DNA of 64,000 bases, from positions 3,038,001 to 3,102,000 of the forward strand of contig JAQOTA010000053.1 of NCBI GenBank assembly GCA_029532415.1, given 5' to 3'. A model generated the notes under the pieces. It made no database searches, was not told where the DNA came from, and saw nothing but the letters and a program-made list of their open reading frames with translations. A program made the translations under genes and the position numbers. The DNA comes from Marasmius tenuissimus (lineage: Eukaryota > Basidiomycota > Agaricomycetes > Agaricales > Marasmiaceae). Position 1 is the first letter of the stretch. Each line of letters begins with the position of its first letter. Positions 1-12,131 of the stretch are shown here, in pieces.

Positions 1-382
1 GGATTCATGATCCCGCCTGGGTGGTGAAACGTACTTACTGTATAAGTATGACGAGTGATAGAACTCACAGGTGCCCTCGGAAGCGGTCATAAAGTCCTGG
101 CGAGGGCTTGAAGTTGTATCGTCGAAGAGGTGGCACTACTACTTGTATGATGGCTTGGACCGGCAGGATGGATACACAATACCAGCAGGAGGGAGAGAAA
201 GTGCTATGGGAGGTGACTCGAAGATATCTCAAACTCAGCCGAGGTGTTCAAGTCGTGATTGGGGAACGAGGAGAAATCGAGCGGCAGGAGACTCGAGAAT
301 AGTGCGGGACCTCTATGTTGTATTAGCTCACGTTCACTAAGTTACTCTATGACGAAAAAAAAAAAAGGTCCATACGTGCTTT
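1..382. other. Left-edge non-coding stretch
   Basis: This is the 3' flank of the NADH dehydrogenase gene, whose stop lies at 383-385. The short open frames here show no family-like sequence or splice structure. An A-rich run lies at about 355-366. I see no gene. Confidence 0.5.
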
Positions 383-2383
383 TTAATCACGGGAGAGGTC
401 ACTGCAACAAACGCGTATGAGAAACCAACCGAGCAACAAAAAAGAAGGGTAGACTCACCGTCCAAAAATCTTGGTCATAAGCCAATCATTCGCCACCAGG
501 ACCCTGTTCCTCAACGAGAACAACGTACTGATATACGCACTCCTCCAAAACAAGAAAGTCATCACGCCTCCTGTCGCAATCTACAAAGAGGAAGGAGATC
601 AGCTCAATACCCCTGATCCAACTTGCGTAGGTACTCACATTCCCATTTGCAAACGGCAAATCCGCAATAGCCTTATCCGATCCAATATACGCCAAACTTC
701 CCTGATGGGAATAATGGAACGGCCTCAACTTGATCTTGGCCAACTGCGCCTTGGTCGCGTCAATCTCCGCAACCACACTGTTCTTCTCCTCCGGTTGAAG
801 AATCATAGCAGCGCTCCTCTCCAACTCTCCCAACTTGGCTTCCAAATTATCCCTCTTCGCAATCTGTGCGAATACACGAGCGAGGTACGATCCTTGTTGA
901 GAAGCGACCTGTGCCGTGGGGGCGTACGACGTCGAGGTACAATCCCCAATCGCGAATATCCCCTGTTGTTCAGCCCCAACCATCCTCAGATGATCGTCCA
1001 CGGAGATCCCCCTCCTGTTCGTCTGAACCGCAGCGAAATGGTTCATCAAATCCTGTGAAATCTTCCTCGACTTGTTACCCCCAGCCCAGACGACCATCCC
1101 ACAAGGAACCTCCTTGACCGACTTGTCCGGCATCTGCAAAACGACAGCATCCGGTTTAATCTCCTTCACCATCGTCTTGGTCAACACCGCAATCTTGGAC
1201 TCTTTAAACGTCGACTCGGTATAGTCAATGAGCTGTTTACTAAACATCGGCAACACGGAGGGTAACGCCTCCACCAGCGAAATCCTGACTCTCCCCGCCA
1301 ACTCGGGATACCACGATTTCAAATCGTCTTCCAAGAAATCGTGAATCTCGCCGGAGACTTCGATACCTGTGGGGCCACCACCGACGACGACGACGTGGAG
1401 GAGACGGTCGATTTCGTCTTCGGATTGGCCGGGGAAGGCGGCTGTTTCGATGCAGTCTTTGAAGCGGCGTTGGGTTTTTTCGGCGTCTTGGAGCTCTTTC
1501 ATGAAACAGGCGTGTTGTTGGACGCCGGGGATGCCGAAGGTTTGGACTTCGGCGCCGACGGCGTAGACGAGGTAGTCGTAGGGGATTGTGGTGTGTGTGG
1601 TTTGGCCTTTGATTTCAGAGTCGTCTGAGGGGAGGGAGGGGGTGTGAGTGATGTCATGGGTGAAGTGGGAGATGAAGTGTACCTTCAAAGGTGACTGTTT
1701 TGTTGATTGGCTGGGTGGAGTTAGTAGGCGAGACATGGGGCAGAGGAATACGCACATCAACACTCTTGGCTTCTGCTTCAATAACTCTGACTTCTCTGCT
1801 CTTGTGCCTAGCCAAATAACGCGTGGGCTGGAGAATACTCTTCGGACTGAGTGTTCCCAAGGCTACACTGGGCAACAAGGGAGTGAAGAGAAAGTAATTC
1901 TTGGGACTGATCATGATGACATTGTATTCCTCAGTGTCGATGGTCTTGAGCAGACTGGTGGCGCCCCATCCGCTGCCGAGAACGACGATGGTCTTTTTGT
2001 CGGGTGATTGAGGGAGTTGGGCGCCTGGGTGTCGTTCGCGTTGAGTGACGTAGATGAAGAGGCCTGTGCTGCCGAGCAAGAAGACGAGTGTTGTTCGTCC
2101 GAGGATGTGTGTGAATTGACGCCATTTGGACTGGGGAGGGGGAGAGAGGGGAGTTGGAGGTGGATTGGAGGTGGTTGTGGGTTTGAGTGGGTTGGCCGGG
2201 TCGTTGGACCGGATTTCGGTCAATACCGAGCGCGAGGTCGAGAATTGGGCAAGACGATTGGCTGGACCCGGTCTAGCCCGTCCAACTGCCCTGGCTACCA
2301 CTGAACAGTCCACACGAGAACAAGTCAACTTGTGATTCTTTTGGGAAGAAACTTTGGAAAAACTCACGGCGAGTACGATACAT
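383..2383 (-). CDS. NDE1: External alternative NADH:ubiquinone oxidoreductase (type II NDH), mitochondrial
   Basis: Exons 2383-2368, 2300-1683, 1624-639, 580-459 and 401-383 give 586 aa. The product oxidises cytosolic NADH and reduces ubiquinone without pumping protons, at the outer face of the inner mitochondrial membrane. The N-terminus is Arg-rich and Ser/Ala-rich (MYRTRLVARAVGRARPG), as in a mitochondrial presequence, and is followed by one hydrophobic segment (TTLVFLLGSTGLFIYV). The first dinucleotide fold is VVLGSGWGATSL and the second is VVVGGGPTGIEVSGE; a GDCTS FAD-binding motif follows. The C-terminus (YISTLFSLRNRVLVANDWL) is the membrane-anchoring end typical of the family. The 16-bp first exon was chosen because it joins in frame to the targeting sequence. 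I see no EF-hand insert. NDE rather than NDI rests on the TM-bearing N-terminus and is less certain than the family. Confidence 0.93.
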
Positions 2384-2552
2384 TTTGGGAGGGAGATGGA
2401 AGGGAAAAGAGGGCGGAAAAACGACGTCAGTTTCTTGGCGCGACTCTAAAAATTTCTCCGTCCCTTATCTCTTATCGTGGGAACACCACCGTCAAATGGG
2501 CGCATCATTGATGATATAGTACACAACATGGTATAACAAAATACACCGCCTA

Positions 2553-3111
2553 TCATCCCCACGCAGGAATCGTACTATTCATCTCAGTCACTCACTGAAC
2601 CAGGAAAACAAGACAGAACTCACCTATAGTTCACGATAAGCGCCTTACTCTCTCCCACAGTCGTAGCAAAGCACTAGCACAACCAATTCAGCAACATAAA
2701 TTTGCCCAACTCTTCTACTCACATTAAACAAATTCGACACCGAATCGTCCGGCACAGGACAAAACGCCATGTTGATATACACGTACTGCTTGACCTTTCC
2801 GAATCAACACCGTTACCCACCCAAAACTGTATGTACTACGCACCAACGACTCTGATCCCCTATACCCAAGCTGCGTCCTCAGAAATTGGATCACCGCTCG
2901 AAACCGATACGACGCTGTCACGTTAAACTTGGTCGTCTTCATAACAGGCGCGTTGCCTACGGCTTTAAACTGAATCGCAACTGCAAATAGTCAACATACG
3001 AGCCCCTACACTCGACGCTGCTCACCCACCTTTCTCAGCATTCTGCGTTTTGTGGATTTGAAGCGCGTTGAGGGCTTCCTCTGCCACCGTGCTCTCTGGT
3101 ATTGTTAGCAT
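2553..3111 (-). CDS. ATG12: Ubiquitin-like autophagy protein Atg12
   Basis: Exons 3111-3030, 2980-2844, 2785-2723, 2673-2624 and 2574-2553 are phase-consistent and give 117 aa. Atg12 is conjugated through its C-terminal Gly to Atg5; the conjugate acts as E3 for Atg8 lipidation in autophagy. The fold is recognisable from AIQFKAVGNAP, then RFRAVIQFLRTQLG, YVYINMAFCPVPDDSV and ALIVNY. The protein ends exactly at ...PAWG, so the conjugating Gly is already exposed, as expected for Atg12. It is shorter than yeast Atg12 and lacks the long N-terminal extension. The gene is in tandem with NDE1, with only about 170 bp between its stop and the NDE1 start. The acceptor of exon 3 could be 3 bp earlier. 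Confidence 0.9.
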
Positions 3112-3704
3112 TGCCTGGCAAGAGGTGTCGGTCCTGTGGACATCACACCGTACTACTAATCAATAGGCATTTGGACTTTCTAGGAAACGTAGGCGATGCA
3201 CCCTATACATTCCATCCAAATCAAACTTGAAACGAGCGCGACTTTGTTCAACCTTCCCAGGCTGAGGATATCCCGTTCGACCCGGTGACCCTATCAGCAG
3301 ACAACCTTTATGTACAACCAAATTGCATCCAACCTTCGTCAACACCCTCTCGAATGGTTCATCGACACTCGGAGCCCCTTGTCCGAGTCGTCATCGTTTG
3401 ACACTCGTTCTTACTGTACAATCTCTCACACGTTGGCTTTTTCGGTGAAAGTACTTTAAGGTTCAGTTCGTTCCTGAAATCTTTTTTGTCTGGTGATCTT
3501 GATCAAGGTATAAACAGGTCTTCTCGAGTCCGGAAAGCATTGAGCAAGTACGAGAAAACGTGAGGATTCGAAGCTTTCAGAGCATATGAAGCGACTCCAG
3601 TTGAATCAACACTTCTGTATCACAAGAACACCCCATTGCTCGCGACGAGCGTCCGGCCTTTATAAGAGGTGAGCTCTTCTATCCAGAATCCTAGAACCAA
3701 AAAG
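3112..3704. promoter_or_regulatory. Shared divergent upstream region of ATG12 and the GH106-like gene
   Basis: This 593-bp gap separates two divergently transcribed genes, so it must hold both promoters. A TATA-like TTTATAAG lies at about 3658-3665, roughly 40-45 bp before the ATG at 3705. No coding potential was recognised. Confidence 0.45.
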
Positions 3705-6700
3705 ATGCTTGCCCTCACCATCATAATTCTTCTCATTGTCAACATCTTTGCATTATCCCTCAAAGTACCTGAACATCGCGGAACATTCCTAAACCCAAAA
3801 ACAGGCCCCAAATGGCGTTACTGGATACAAGATGCATTCGTCGACCCTCAAGTTCTCCGCAGGGACGTCGCCGAAATGGCCAGAGTGGGATCTTCCGGGT
3901 TCGAACTACTCAGGTGGTCCATCCTCCACCGTCATCAGTGAAATCAATACCACTGACATCCCTCCCCCCCCCCGCCGACTAGCTACCAATCCTACGGCCG
4001 AGACGTCCTCATCGACCCAACAGACGTCGCATTCGGCTCCGACGCCTTCGTGAACGTCACCAAAACCCTCGCCCAAGCCGCCAAACTCAACGGGCTCACG
4101 ATAGACTTCAGCCTAGGCCCGGACCAAGGTGCCGGTGTCCCAGTCAAACCGGAAGACGTCGATCAAGAAGGCATGCTCACAGAGCTAGTTTTCGGGTCTC
4201 ACTTTCTAAACCCAGGAGAATCCTTCGACGGACCGTTACCTGACCCCGTCATCGTCCCCTTCCTCGACGCTGAAGGGGTCATACGTAGTGCGAATACGAC
4301 GGAAAAGTTTCTGGTTGCTGTCGTTGGTGCGCAACTCGTGAAAGGTCAAGAACGAAATGCGTCGAGGGTGTCTCTGGATTTCGGGAGCGTAGTCGATCTT
4401 ACCGACCAAGTCCAAACGGATGGCTCGTCTGTATCTTGGACTCCCGACACAGACTCGGACTCGGAGTCCGTTCTTCTAGCATACTACTACCGACGTTCCG
4501 GATACCCCGAAGCTCGTGGTGGGTTCAACGGGACCATAGACTCGAAGCCCGGCTCGTGGGGTTCATTCGTCATTGACCACTTCTCTGCACAAGGCGCCAA
4601 CGTCTCTTCGAGCTTCATCGAACGTAACATCTTATCCCGTCAAGGCATCGGAGAGTTGTTGGCGGAACCTGGAGTTGGGGGGTACATGTGGGAGGATAGT
4701 ATGGAGTTTGAGACTCAGGTGTGGTGGACGCCTGGTTTTGCGGAACGGTATGAGGAGAGACATGGGTATAGTGTGAATAAGGCGCTTCCTGTCTTTCATG
4801 CACTTGTACCGGGGAGTAAGTGTGATTTCCCCCCCTCAGAAAAAAAATAAAAATTGTATGCGTGTTCTGCTAATGCACACTTCTACTCCCACTTGTTGTA
4901 CATAGGTGCCGTATTCTCGGAAGGTATCGATGTCAACCAGACCTTTGACTATGGAGGAACGACCAACGCATGGGCGTTAACGGAGGATTATCGAGATACC
5001 CTCGTAAGCGAGCAAAAAAGCCCAAGTCCTCTTCTACAACCTCATTCTCAACCTCATTCATCATTTCCAGACTTCTCTATACGCAGAATACATGCTCGCC
5101 TTCAACACCTGGTCCTCCTCCATCGGACTCCAATTCTCCAACCAACCAGCCTACGACTTCCAACTCGACGTCGCCGCCAGCGCCGCCATCCCCGCCGTCC
5201 CAGAAATCGAATCTCTCAGTCTTCCCCTGATCGACCAAGCGAGGCAACTTTCCGGGGGTGTACACCTCGGGAATAAATCGATATTCTCGAGTGAGACGGG
5301 AGCTAGGTTTGGCTTGGCGATGGCTATCACGATGACGCAGTTGTTGGAGGACAGTAAGAACCAGTTTGCGGGGCATGTTAATGTGGTGATGATTCATGGG
5401 TATCCGTATGGTGGGGACTATCCTGGGACGACTTGGCCTGGGTTGTGTACTTTCTCGTGAGTTTTTATCTTCGTCAGTCCCCCCCCCCCCCCCCCCCGGG
5501 CCCCTGACCTTGCGAACACGAAGGTACAACTTTGCGGATATGCACGGTCCACGAATGCCCGCTTGGGGCCAGTACGATGGGTACATGTCCTACCTAGCTC
5601 GGAATCAGTACGTCCTCCAATCCGGAGTCCCCAAAGTCGACGTCGCGCTCTACCGCAGAGCGTACGATTTCACCCGGGACAGTCCATCTCCTTTCCTAGC
5701 GACTCCCTCATTCTCGCTGGGTACACATACGAATACGTCAGTCCGGAGAACTTTAAACTACCAGGTGTTTCCGTCTCTTGGAATGGTCGACTCGCTATCA
5801 ACGGACCCGCGTACAAGGCTTTCGTTTTGAGCCGTATCCAGAATGTTACCGTCGACGCTGCGGAGAAGCTGGTAGAATTCGCAGAGGACGGGTTACCTAT
5901 TGTGATTGTCGGTGGTGTTCCAGTTGGTATCCCCGGGTTCGACGTGGATGGGACCCAGAACGAGCGAGTGAACCAGCTGATGGCAGCGACTCACTGCGTT
6001 ACCTGTTGTACGAGTCGTAGACGACGAGGAAGCCGTTCCTGGTGCGCTCGAGTCGTTGGGTGTTTCTCCTGTCGCTCGTACCGACCCACCGTCTGCGTCG
6101 CTTCATACGATTCGCCGGGACCGTGACGAGAACGCCACCGTCTCTCACTTCTTCCTGTACAACCAGAACAACGTCTCTATCAACTTCACCCTCACATTGG
6201 AAGCCACCGGGACCCCTTTCATCTTGGACGCCTGGAGTGGTGATATTACGCCTGTGGCTATCTGGAACGCTACGGACGAGGAACACATCACCATCCCCGG
6301 CGTGCAACTAGCAGCTAACCAAACTATGCTCTTCGCTGTCACCTCGGAAGACAGTTTCGAAGGGGTATCAGCACCCTCAGTACATATATCCAGCGCTGAT
6401 TCGGACGCATTCGCACTGAGCTCGTCGTCGGAGATTGAGATCCGTTCGTTTACGGAAGGGTCAAAGGAGGTCGTGTTGTCCAATGGTCAACGACGAACGG
6501 TCAATCTCTCGCTGGGGGGTGAAATTGAACGAGAGTTAACGGGGTGGCAACTGAACATCACAGCTTGGACACCACCAGCCGACCTGAATCAAGTCGATTC
6601 AGTCCTCGTCCCCCACCCGGTCATCGATCTCAGTCATCGTGGTTTAGTACCCTGGGATCAACTCGACGGACACGAGAACACCTCGGGAGTCGGGACCTAC

Positions 6701-7111
6701 ACGACGCCGTTTGAGTGGGCTCACGACGAAAACGGTGGTGTAGGCGCTCAACTCGACTTTGGGGTCGTAGTGCACACGTTGAAGGCGTGGTTGAACGGCG
6801 AGGTGCTTCCTACGGCTGATTTGACGCGTCCGGTTGTCGATATCACGTCTCTTGTGCGGGAGGGGACGAATGTGCTGCGTGTGGATGTGGCGAGTACGTT
6901 GTTGAATGCTGTTAATGCGGTGAGTGGTTTGGTTAGTGGGCATACCGTGTTGACTCCCATGTGTGATTCTTTGTAGGCTCCGCAAGTGAGATCTTTGGGT
7001 CAATTGCGCACTGACACTTTGCGAATACCTCTGTCTAACCAGCATTATGGGCTGGTGGTCCCTGTACGCCTCATTCCATACGGTCGCGAGACGATTGGAT
7101 TGGACGTGTAA
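3705..7111 (+). CDS. Secreted or membrane-anchored glycoside hydrolase family 106-like protein (alpha-L-rhamnosidase type), apparently frameshifted
   Basis: Exons 3705-3913, 3983-4815, 4906-5003, 5071-5456, 5524-6919 and 6977-7111 give about 1018 aa if two frame breaks are bridged. The N-terminus is a strong signal peptide or anchor (LALTIIILLIVNIFALSL). It is followed by the family-like start PKWRYWIQDAFVDPQVL, then SYGRDVLIDPTDVAFGSD, a FADMHGPRMPAWGQYDGY block, GYTYEYVSPENF, and a C-terminal galactose-binding-like beta domain (GAQLDFGVVVHTLKAWLNG). Many NxS/T sites fit secretion. Within exon 5 the frame changes near 5661-5700 and returns near 5980-5992. Intron 4 (5457-5523) contains a long C run. 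The GH106 assignment is from memory of the family start and domain order; the substrate is unknown. Confidence 0.6.
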
Positions 7112-7326
7112 ATAGCCGTACTTGAATGTGTCTTGCAATAAAATCTTTCCTGAAGATAAAGAACTCGAAGCTGTAGGTGTCAGCGAGAAAATCTAGATAC
7201 ACAGGCGTACATACATACATTTCTTTTTACATATCACCATACGAACAAAACAATACTGTGGTTTACTTTACTTAGTATAATAGTCGTGCTTGTACAAACG
7301 AACGTAACAGAAAAAAGACAACAAAT

Positions 7327-10207
7327 TCAGAAATAAATTTCCACCAACTCACTCCCAAACTGCTCCATCCCAATCACCTTAAACTTGGGTCCCTCGCCTT
7401 CCCCACCACCACCTCTCGCACCCCACTCACTCCCCTCCCCGAACTCCCTCTTCCACGCCCTACTCAGACCCCCTTCCCAAGCATACAACTCGACCTTCCA
7501 CCCCCTCTTCAGCGCAGTCCTCACGCTTCCCAAGAACCCATCCTCATTGAACTGCCCAGCATTACCGTCTCCGGTAGCAAGCACAATCGTACTCCCCTTC
7601 GGAGGGCGCCCGTCAATCGAGGCGAGCGCTTGATGTAATTTGAGTTGTAACAGTTCGTCGACGCCTTGTTCACGGTATCGAATACGTCCACCTGGAGTGG
7701 ACACGTTGGATCCGTTGCCAGGTGTAGACGGGGACAACATCGCTGCGATCCCGTTCCGCAGTTGGAACGGTTGTTGTGTGCTTGTACCTTGCCCCTGCTC
7801 GCTCTCGGTAGACGTACCGCCCCCAGCGGAGAACCCACGTTGGTGGCCTCTCTTTCTCGCTGCTGGCGGTGGGCCGTTCGTATTGGTGTTGGTGTTCGAT
7901 ACGCCAGTATTTGTGTTCGAGTTCGTGTTCACACTCCCAGCTCTCCGCCTCCCTCCCTTCTTCGGTGACGCCGTGACTACATCACCACCACCACCACCAA
8001 CACCACCAACACCGGTAAACGACCCAGAACTCACGCTCCTCTTGTGCCCCCCAATCCCCGGCCTTTGCTGCTGCCTCTGATTCTGATTCTCCCGATCCAT
8101 GCCATCTCCCATATCCGGAACCCTTGCAAAAACCCTCACCTCAAACCCCAAAAGCTCCGCACTATCCATCGGTTGGTACAAAGGCGAAGAAGTCACCAAT
8201 ACCCTCCGACTCACAGGTCTTCCTCGTTCGAGGATGAGCGTCAGTGCGGAGTGGGAAAGGTGTTTGGGTGGTTTTGGGTACGGGTATGTATACGAGGATG
8301 AGGACGGGTGGTTGTCACCCCCGGAACCAGCCCCGTGTTGGGGATGTTGACGGGGGTGTCGTTTGAGGTAGTTTAATAATCCGATGAGGATGTTTGAGCT
8401 AAGCGCGAGAGAGGTTAGGAAAGAGATTCGTGAGGGGGGGAAACAGACAAAAGGAAGGACGTACTGATCAATAAAAACGTGAATTAGCCTCTCCCCTCCT
8501 CCTCCTCCTCCAATCATCGTCGTAGGGGTAGCACCCCTCGTATCAACAAAATTTCCAAATATTCCATTGCCCCCAGATCCACTCCTAGCCCCATTCCCCG
8601 ACCCAGACCCGGAATCCTCCCCAGCCCCACCACCATCGAAATACGACTTCTGAACCGAAAGCGGTCCATATCCAACGCTCCTCAAAAACTCTCTATCCTC
8701 CGGGAACAACTTTTCCAATTTCTTCCCCAACGATCTCAACTGCCCAACACGAGGGTTGTCTTCCGACACAACAGGCGCAGCGACGATTCGAGATGGAGGT
8801 CTCAACTGGGGCGTGGAGGATGCGTGCTTCAGCCTGGGATTCGCATTCGCATTCGATTTCCTGTTCGGCTGCAGCTGTTTAGTGATACCACCACGCGTAC
8901 GTTGACGAGAAGGTGTAGATGGGGTGGATTTGAAGAGAGATTGGTGTCCATGGATCGGGCGTCGGGTGTATTGTTGGTCAAAGGAGGAAGAAGAATCGTC
9001 TGCGTCCGCATCTGCGTCTGCGTCGTCTGCATCGGCGTTGGCGGACTGAAAAATAGTACTGAGAAGGGAAGGTGTAGATGCAGACGCCGTGTACGAAGAG
9101 CCAGGTGTGAATGAAGGATTGCCAGATGTAGTAGATATTCGTGTAACTGAATGAGCGCGAGGTGTTTTTCGCTTCCTACGTCGTTTTCTTCGGGGTTCTT
9201 CGAGAGTCAAAGTTAGCTTGTGAAGGCAGCGACGATAAAAAGGGAAGTTGAGACTCACCTGAACTGAGCGGTACAGATCCATTTATACTGACAAGCCCAG
9301 CCTCCCGCTGAGCGTTCCACCGTTCCCGCTCCGCAGCGATAAACCGCAGAGCTTCATCCAAGAATCCCAACGACGGTTGTTCCTCCGAAGCTTCTTGGAG
9401 ACTAACATCCCCAAGGTCAGTTGATTGCTCGCTCTGACTTTGGCTCTCCTCGTTCGAGTTTAATTGCATTTGGTCCAAATCCAGATGGAGGTCGTGAGTT
9501 GCAGTCGTAGCATCAGCGTCGGCGTCGGTATTATCGTCGTTGTCGTCGTCGTAAATCTCATGTCCAAAACTCAAATCGATGTCATCTAGATCTTCGATTT
9601 GAACAGACCGAGGACGCTCCCCCTCCGCGTCGCCGCCTCGTGAGTCGGAGAAATCTTCATCGTCGGCGTCTGGTTCCTCGTCGTCATCGAGCGTCGTCGT
9701 AGGGATGGGTATAACACGATGAACCGTCGCCGTCATCGTGGGGTTCCCAAGTTCTCGTTCTCTGTCCGTCTGTGAATGACTCTCGGTATCCGTACCGGTG
9801 AAATCGCCCGAAGCGAGATACGAAGCGATCGGTCTATGAGCCCATACGGTGGAATGAGCTCGCTCTTGTTCTTGGTCTTGGTCCGAGTCGAGGTAGCCCG
9901 TGCGAGATGATGATGAGTTTAATGATGGCTCTAAACCCTGTTGTTGTCGGGCGCCAGGATAGGCATGTGGATTAATAGCTCTCGATGGGAAGGAATGGAG
10001 ATGCGTCCAAGCTCGTAGAACGGCGGTAAACTGGCCGAGATCGGGTACCTCTGTCGAGTTATCAATCAGTACAGGAGAAATAGATAATCCCTCCCCCAAC
10101 GCACCTTCTGAAGTGGCCTCTGAAGGCACGGAATAATTAGATGAGAAAGGACTGACTGGAGTTGGCGAACTTGTCGTCGTAGTCGTATCCGAATTCGACC
10201 GAATCAT
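7327..10207 (-). CDS. NYN-domain (PIN-like) protein with long disordered N-terminus
   Basis: Exons 10207-9259, 9197-8465 and 8398-7327 give 917 aa. The NYN signature is LIHVFIDHSNILIGLLNYLK, assembled across the intron at 8464-8399, followed by LFGFEV-like strands (SAELLGFEVRVFARVPD). The closing part is STIVLATGDGNAGQFNEDGF, then VRTALKRGWKVELYAWEGGL and an FGSELVEIYF end. The acidic residues in VFID, TGDGN and the late strand are those expected of a PIN-like metal-dependent RNase fold. The first ~550 residues are low complexity: acidic runs, Asp/Ala alternation (ADADDADADADADD), Gly and Ser tracts. The NYN domain is interrupted by a ~170-residue Asn/Thr/Gly-rich loop. RNA processing is inferred from the fold; no substrate can be named. 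Confidence 0.8.
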
Positions 10208-10527
10208 TAAAGATAGCTGAAGGTTGTTTATGTTTTATAATATAGAGAGAAAGAGAAAGGTAGGAAGAAGCAAAACGAGTAGAAGGAGTAGTAAATGAGG
10301 AAGGAACGTGTAATTGTACCTCATGGGTTGGCGACGGTGCGCTTTGCCGTCTCAGGGACAATGGACATGACGTGACTCGACTGATGTCAGCATTGGCGCC
10401 CATTGAGCGAGCTAAGCGCTCGTTGACTCTCATTGTCCGAGTCAGATTCGAAGCTGGGGACAATAGCCAAAGGCGACAAAACGAGCGAATAAAGGATGAC
10501 TGCCAAGATTCCCAAACAATGGTTCTT
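10208..10527. other. Intergenic stretch, no gene seen
   Basis: This is the upstream region of the NYN gene and downstream flank of the RING gene, both on the minus strand. It contains purine-rich runs near 10238-10300. Nothing else is recognised. Confidence 0.4.
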
Positions 10528-11658
10528 TTAATCGATAGACCGTTCACATGGTATACAATGCACGAATCTTGAGTCCAATAACCCCTCCCCTCTTCCATCC
10601 CACCCTGGTATTGTTGCACGGCAAACAGGACATCTGAAGAGAGTATAAGCAACAGATCTTATCGCAAGAAGCAGAAACACCCACCTCGCTCCGGCTTCTT
10701 CAGGCCCAGCCATTTGAGCCCTTTTCATGGAAGATTTGACGGCCGCAAAGAGGCACGGTCCACAGCAAATGTGGCCACAAGGCGTTAATGTCGCGTTCGT
10801 CGGCGGAGAGAAACATATCGGGCACGTGTAGTCTGCGAGTGTGGCCTGAGGTTCGGCTTCGACTACTGGGGTGACAGCCCTCTTTTCTTCTGTTGTTGTA
10901 GCCTTCTCCTTTCCCTTCGAATGTGTATCTGTAGATGCAGGAGTGAGAGGAGAATGACAGAGATCGATTGGTCCTGCTGCAGCGCTTGTCGATTGGACAG
11001 TGTTTGACTGTAATGGCGGGGGATCGGCATTGAGAATTCGCGAGAGACTGGGGCTCGTCACTGTTCCTGTTGGTCGTGGAGGAGAACTTTGGGATGGTGG
11101 GGAATTTACTGTATCCTGAGACCCGTGTGTATGTGCAAATTGAATTGCATCTCCGAACGACGTCCAATCATGCTGCTCTTCCAATATGGGAGCAGAGGCG
11201 ACCTCTTCGTCTTCTGGTTTGTAACCTTCTGTACCAGTAACCGAGGACGTTGAATCAAGTTCATCGGTAAGACTGCAACTCCCGCTTTCACCGCTGCTTC
11301 CTTCTTCAAACTCCGCATCCAGGTCAACCACTTCACACGAGGAACCAATGTCGAAAGTTGGTTCAGACTGGCGACGTTTGGTACTCCTTCTCCTCGACCT
11401 CAGGTCCTCAGGATGACGACGTTTAACACCTCGTTTCGGTTGGGTTTCGTCCAGGGAACTTGGGGGCTCCTCCACTTGGCTCACTTGACTGGACGAGGCT
11501 TCAGCGTTTTGGGGTGTTGCCATCTCTCCTCCAGTAGACTGTCGATTCGGATTTCGACGAGATACAAGTCTGCGTGTTATGGAACGAGACTGGTATCGAG
11601 GTATGGGGGTACGACTGGTGAGAGGTGCAGGTAAAGGTGAATCATCAGGCCTTTTCAT
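10528..11658 (-). CDS. RING-finger protein, putative E3 ubiquitin ligase
   Basis: Exons 11658-10685 and 10633-10528 give 359 aa. The C3HC4 RING begins at CPICFSPPTNATLTPCGHIC, continues CCGPCL, and after the intron ends with RCPVCRATIPGW. The intron 10684-10634 falls inside the RING and splices in phase. Upstream is ~250 residues of Ser/Pro/acidic disordered sequence with two basic patches (KRGVKRRHPEDLRSRRRSTK) that look like nuclear localisation signals, and a short VVDLDAEFEE acidic stretch that could be a SUMO-interacting motif. The architecture resembles SUMO-targeted ligases (Slx8/RNF4 type), but that is inference. The first ATG in this frame was taken as the start; a further 5' exon is possible. 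Confidence 0.75.
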   Translation of the reverse strand: MKRPDDSPLPAPLTSRTPIPRYQSRSITRRLVSRRNPNRQSTGGEMATPQNAEASSSQVSQVEEPPSSLDETQPKRGVKRRHPEDLRSRRRSTKRRQSEPTFDIGSSCEVVDLDAEFEEGSSGESGSCSLTDELDSTSSVTGTEGYKPEDEEVASAPILEEQHDWTSFGDAIQFAHTHGSQDTVNSPPSQSSPPRPTGTVTSPSLSRILNADPPPLQSNTVQSTSAAAGPIDLCHSPLTPASTDTHSKGKEKATTTEEKRAVTPVVEAEPQATLADYTCPICFSPPTNATLTPCGHICCGPCLFAAVKSSMKRAQMAGPEEAGARWVFLLLAIRSVAYTLFRCPVCRATIPGWDGRGEGLLDSRFVHCIPCERSID

Positions 11659-12131
11659 CTGCGGACCGTTGAATTGAATGGGTGTGGTTCTAACCAAGTT
11701 TGGACAGAATCCAAACAGAGTGTCAACAGCGCGTTACGTCATAACGCGTCGCGTATCATTGACCCCAAGTCGAAGGCCTCAATTGTCGCGTTTTTTGAAC
11801 GCTGCCAGTTGAATCTGGAGTACACTGCTCACGTATGATGCAGAGTTGTGGAGGAAGATGCAAAACGAAGGTCTCTAAACGTTTCGCCGTTTTTAGTGTC
11901 ACATCTGGAAATCCAAAATTACGATAGATTGCCAATACAGTGGGAGTGTGTGTAGGTCATTATGCATTGTGTAGACGATCGCGAGTATAAAAGTAACCGG
12001 GGGTCAGCTTCACCACCACTTTCGAGACCTTCGGCACAAGAGATCAACAAAAAACGACTGATCATCACCGAATTCCAAAGCCTGATAGTTGAGGTGTGCG
12101 ATGGGTATGGGGTATGCTCCATGCGAGGTTC
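11659..12131. other. Intergenic stretch, no gene seen
   Basis: This 473-bp stretch lies between two minus-strand genes and should hold the RING gene promoter. No conserved motif or coding frame is supported. Confidence 0.4.

Noticed and set aside
471..1058. 195-codon plus-strand ORF
   Set aside because: It lies fully antisense to the NADH dehydrogenase coding exons, which have clear family motifs.
5662..5699. 38-bp intron in the GH106-like gene
   Set aside because: It would repair the first frame break, but it is shorter than any other intron kept here, would delete residues expected in the family, and leaves the second break unexplained.
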